A stretch of DNA of 43,540 nucleotides from Oscillospiraceae bacterium (GTDB taxonomy: Bacteria > Bacillota > Clostridia > Oscillospirales > Oscillospiraceae), in the NCBI GenBank assembly GCA_017527825.1, contig JAFXPO010000051.1, positions 1 to 43,540 of the forward strand, read 5' to 3'. The number at the start of each line of letters is the position of its first letter. Position 1 is the stretch's first letter. Shown one piece after another: positions 41,926 through 43,540 of the stretch. The notes beneath the pieces are model-generated. The model ran no database searches, was not told where the DNA came from, and saw nothing but the letters and a program-made list of their open reading frames with translations. Both the position numbers and the translations under genes were made by a program.

Positions 41926-41979
41926 GGGCGTCAGACGAGTGGTTTTCTAACCACTTGACTGGCGCCCTTTTTGCTTTTT
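41926..41979 (+). terminator. Strong terminator before the accessory genes
   Basis: A two-part stem: GGGCGTCAG/CTGGCGCCC (41926-41934 with 41959-41967) outside and GTGGTT/AACCAC (41939-41944 with 41949-41954) inside, followed by TTTTTGCTTTTT. Confidence 0.9.
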
Positions 41980-42023
41980 ACAAAGATTTGAAAAAGGGCG
42001 CTACGCCCGGAAAGGACAGACAA

Positions 42024-42731
42024 ATGGCTGAGATCAACAAAGAAGCGCGTGCCAGCTTCTACAAGGAGCTGGCGCACAGACTGACGGCGGAAGGCTACGC
42101 AGTTGAGCCGGAAGCAGATGGACTCTTGCCCGCGCGATGGCACGGAGCAGACCTGTGCCGCATCACCGCGGGCGGCGGCGCACAGTTCCGGGAGGTGGAT
42201 TTGGCACCGGAGGGCTGCCGCGAAGCCTTCGACCGAGCGGTGGACATCGCGGCCGAGGTCAAGCAGTATTTGCAGCTCATGGACGCAGCGCCATTTTTGA
42301 AAGCGATAGGGCTTGACGAGCAGTACAAGCTCCTCGCGGACTTTAACGGCGCGGTGCTTGCAGGGCATCCCACCTCGCGTGGCGTTCAGTTCGTGACATG
42401 GGAATGGAGCTACGGTCGCGCTGGTGTTTGGGGCGGGCATTATTTTGGAGGAAATTTCGCAAAGGCAAAGCAAGACTTTGCGCTAAGAGCGGAGCTGATT
42501 GACCGGGACGCGATCTTCGAGCCGGAACAGCTTGCCGAGGTCTACCGCGCCATACACGAAACACTGGACGGCGACAACGCGATCACAGAGGCACGCAGAA
42601 AGCTGTTGGAATCAGCGGCGGAGCAGATTGAAAATACTGTCCCTGATCTGGCACAGCGCGTTGATCAATCCAACCAGCAGGAGCTGGAACTGAATATGGA
42701 GCGGAACGGAACCGTGCAGACGATGTGTTGA
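42024..42731 (+). CDS. Conjugative-element-type hypothetical protein
   Basis: A 235-residue soluble protein. The central part VQFVTWEWSYGRAGVWGGHYFGGNFAKAKQDFALRAELI, followed by a helical EPEQLAEVYRAIHETL, resembles an uncharacterised protein type I associate with integrative conjugative elements of Clostridia; I cannot name a function. The frame is open from 41877, but that would run through the terminator at 41926-41979, so ATG 42024, with GGAAAGGAC upstream, is used. An acidic N-terminal region (about 1-60) is variable. Confidence 0.7.
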   Translation: MAEINKEARASFYKELAHRLTAEGYAVEPEADGLLPARWHGADLCRITAGGGAQFREVDLAPEGCREAFDRAVDIAAEVKQYLQLMDAAPFLKAIGLDEQYKLLADFNGAVLAGHPTSRGVQFVTWEWSYGRAGVWGGHYFGGNFAKAKQDFALRAELIDRDAIFEPEQLAEVYRAIHETLDGDNAITEARRKLLESAAEQIENTVPDLAQRVDQSNQQELELNMERNGTVQTMC

Positions 42732-42806
42732 GAACCGAGGCTTTCAGAGATGAGAGCTTCGGCCCTTTCTTTTTGCCCATTTTTCAATCTGAGGGAGGTA
42801 CTGAGT

Positions 42807-42881
42807 ATGAGTGATAGCAAACAAAAGGGATACAAAGAGCAGCGCGATTACGGAGGCGGGCGAAGATGGACGAAGGGCTGA
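42807..42881 (+). CDS. Small hypothetical protein of the accessory region
   Basis: A possible 24-residue, highly charged peptide starting MSDSKQKGYKEQRDYGGG and ending WTKG. Its ATG follows GGGAGGTACTGAGT, a good ribosome site, and its stop lies 16 bp inside the next gene, suggesting coupling. No known family; it could also be only a leader for the downstream gene. Confidence 0.4.
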   Translation: MSDSKQKGYKEQRDYGGGRRWTKG

Positions 42882-43111
42882 TGATTTTTGAGCGACGCAT
42901 TGCGTATGAGATGAGCCATCGCCGCTGCGCGCCAAACTCGCCGCCCGCGCCGCCGGAGCCGGCGAAATGTTCCCGATACGAGCGGTGCAGGGACTGTCCG
43001 TATCCATCTCACGGTTTCATCTGCTGGCACAGCGAAACGAGTTGTCTGCGGACGGAGGCGGAAAAACCAAAAGCAAAGGAGCGAAAGCATGAACGCAGTA
43101 ATCAGCAATAA
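42866..43111 (+). CDS. Small cysteine-rich accessory protein
   Basis: An 81-residue protein with a cysteine cluster in CSRYERCRDCPYPSHGFICW followed by another Cys and a basic tail. The Cys spacing suggests a small zinc site. Similar short proteins occur among accessory genes of clostridial conjugative elements, from memory. GGAGGCGGGCGAAG lies before the ATG. The end overlaps the next gene by 23 bp. Confidence 0.55.
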   Translation: MDEGLMIFERRIAYEMSHRRCAPNSPPAPPEPAKCSRYERCRDCPYPSHGFICWHSETSCLRTEAEKPKAKERKHERSNQQ

Positions 43112-43540
43112 GCAACACCCCGATTGGGGGTGCGCCACGATCCCACTGCCCATCCCGGACAATGAGTACGCCCACTGCATGGAGATGCTGGAGCAGTTGG
43201 GGATTGGCAGCGTCACCGAAAGAGACTGCCGCATCGACCAGCTTGACCGCTCGCCCGCCGCACTGGACGTGCTGGAGGGCCAGGAGGTCAACATCGACGA
43301 ACTGGACTTCCTCGCACGGAGCATCGAGCGGTATTGGGGCAATGAGCAGCCGAAGTTTGAGGCAATGGCGTACAAGCTCGGTCTCAAGGATGTACCCGGC
43401 CTCATCAATCTGTCCTTCGGCTGCGAGCAGACGACGATCATCACGGACTTCGAGAACCTCAACGAAGCGGGTAAGGATCACTATATGGACACCCACGGCG
43501 GCACGGCACCGGTAGATGTTTTGAACCATCTGGACGGCGA
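43089..43540 (+). CDS. ArdA-like antirestriction/conjugative-element protein (partial)
   Basis: 150 codons are visible; the gene runs off the right edge. The order of blocks (EYAHCMEMLEQLGI, NIDELDFLARSIERY, FEAMAYKLGL, then GLINLSFGCEQTTIITDFENL) resembles proteins annotated as ArdA-type antirestriction proteins in Firmicutes conjugative elements, acidic and DNA-mimicking. The overall composition is acidic, which fits. The family assignment is from memory of motif order and needs a search. GGAGCGAAAGC precedes the ATG. Confidence 0.5.
   Translation, partial: MNAVISNKQHPDWGCATIPLPIPDNEYAHCMEMLEQLGIGSVTERDCRIDQLDRSPAALDVLEGQEVNIDELDFLARSIERYWGNEQPKFEAMAYKLGLKDVPGLINLSFGCEQTTIITDFENLNEAGKDHYMDTHGGTAPVDVLNHLDG

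Noticed and set aside
41877..42023. 49 extra N-terminal codons for the first accessory gene.
   Set aside because: They read through a strong intrinsic terminator, so ATG 42024 with a good ribosome site is used.

Overview
The window looks like a chromosome segment of a motile, GC-rich member of the Clostridia, most likely an Oscillospiraceae-type gut bacterium. The reasons are a Bacillus/Clostridium-type flagellar operon (FliY in place of FliN, CheC, CheD, CheV, a YjfB-type motility protein), clean Shine-Dalgarno sites with frequent TTG and GTG starts, a beta-carbonic anhydrase, Hsp33 and a YerC-type TrpR-family protein. The taxonomic placement is inference.

Region 1 (1-27,540) is dominated by flagellar and chemotaxis genes. 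The tail of a methyl-accepting chemotaxis protein ends in a terminator. A housekeeping-type promoter then starts a run of 30 same-strand genes of about 26.7 kb: flgB-flgC-fliE-fliF-fliG-fliH-fliI-fliJ-fliK-flgD-(TIGR02530 protein)-flgE-flbD-motA-motB-fliM-fliY-cheY-fliO-fliP-fliQ-fliR-flhB-flhA-fliA-(two hook-basal-body rod proteins)-cheC-cheD-cheV-(EAL/HDOD protein). Gene ends are tightly packed or overlapping and I see no internal intrinsic terminator. The run encodes the rod, hook, MS ring, C ring, export gate, export ATPase, stator, sigma-28 factor, and the CheY dephosphorylation and adaptation proteins. fliL, flhF and flhG, common in related operons, are not where they would be expected. 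A yjfB-type gene with its own promoter and terminator closes the block.

Region 2 (27,541-35,711) is metabolic. A beta-carbonic anhydrase is followed by a LacI-family regulator that carries a near-perfect palindrome just after its promoter. Next come a sugar ABC transporter (lipoprotein binding protein and two permeases) and a GH77 4-alpha-glucanotransferase, together suggesting maltodextrin uptake and processing. The matching MalK-type ATPase lies convergent, on the minus strand, with its own promoter and a long leader.

Region 3 (35,712-41,161) holds a cation/proton antiporter preceded by an elaborately folded leader that may be a regulatory RNA, an MgtC/SapB membrane protein, a minus-strand DUF3298 protein, a YerC/TrpR-like regulator, a SAM-dependent methyltransferase and Hsp33.

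Region 4 (41,162-43,540) starts with a consensus promoter and a five-tRNA cluster (Val, Asp, Phe, Gly, Cys). Just past tRNA-Cys come terminators, an inverted copy of the tRNA-Cys T arm, and then small accessory genes of the kind found on conjugative elements, the last cut by the window edge. This looks like the edge of an integrated element at a tRNA locus, but no integrase or second attachment site is visible.

The most notable observations are a FliY whose CheY-docking-like motif occurs four times in the inter-domain linker instead of once at the N terminus, a CheD with a long octapeptide-repeat tail, and the structured leader upstream of the antiporter.
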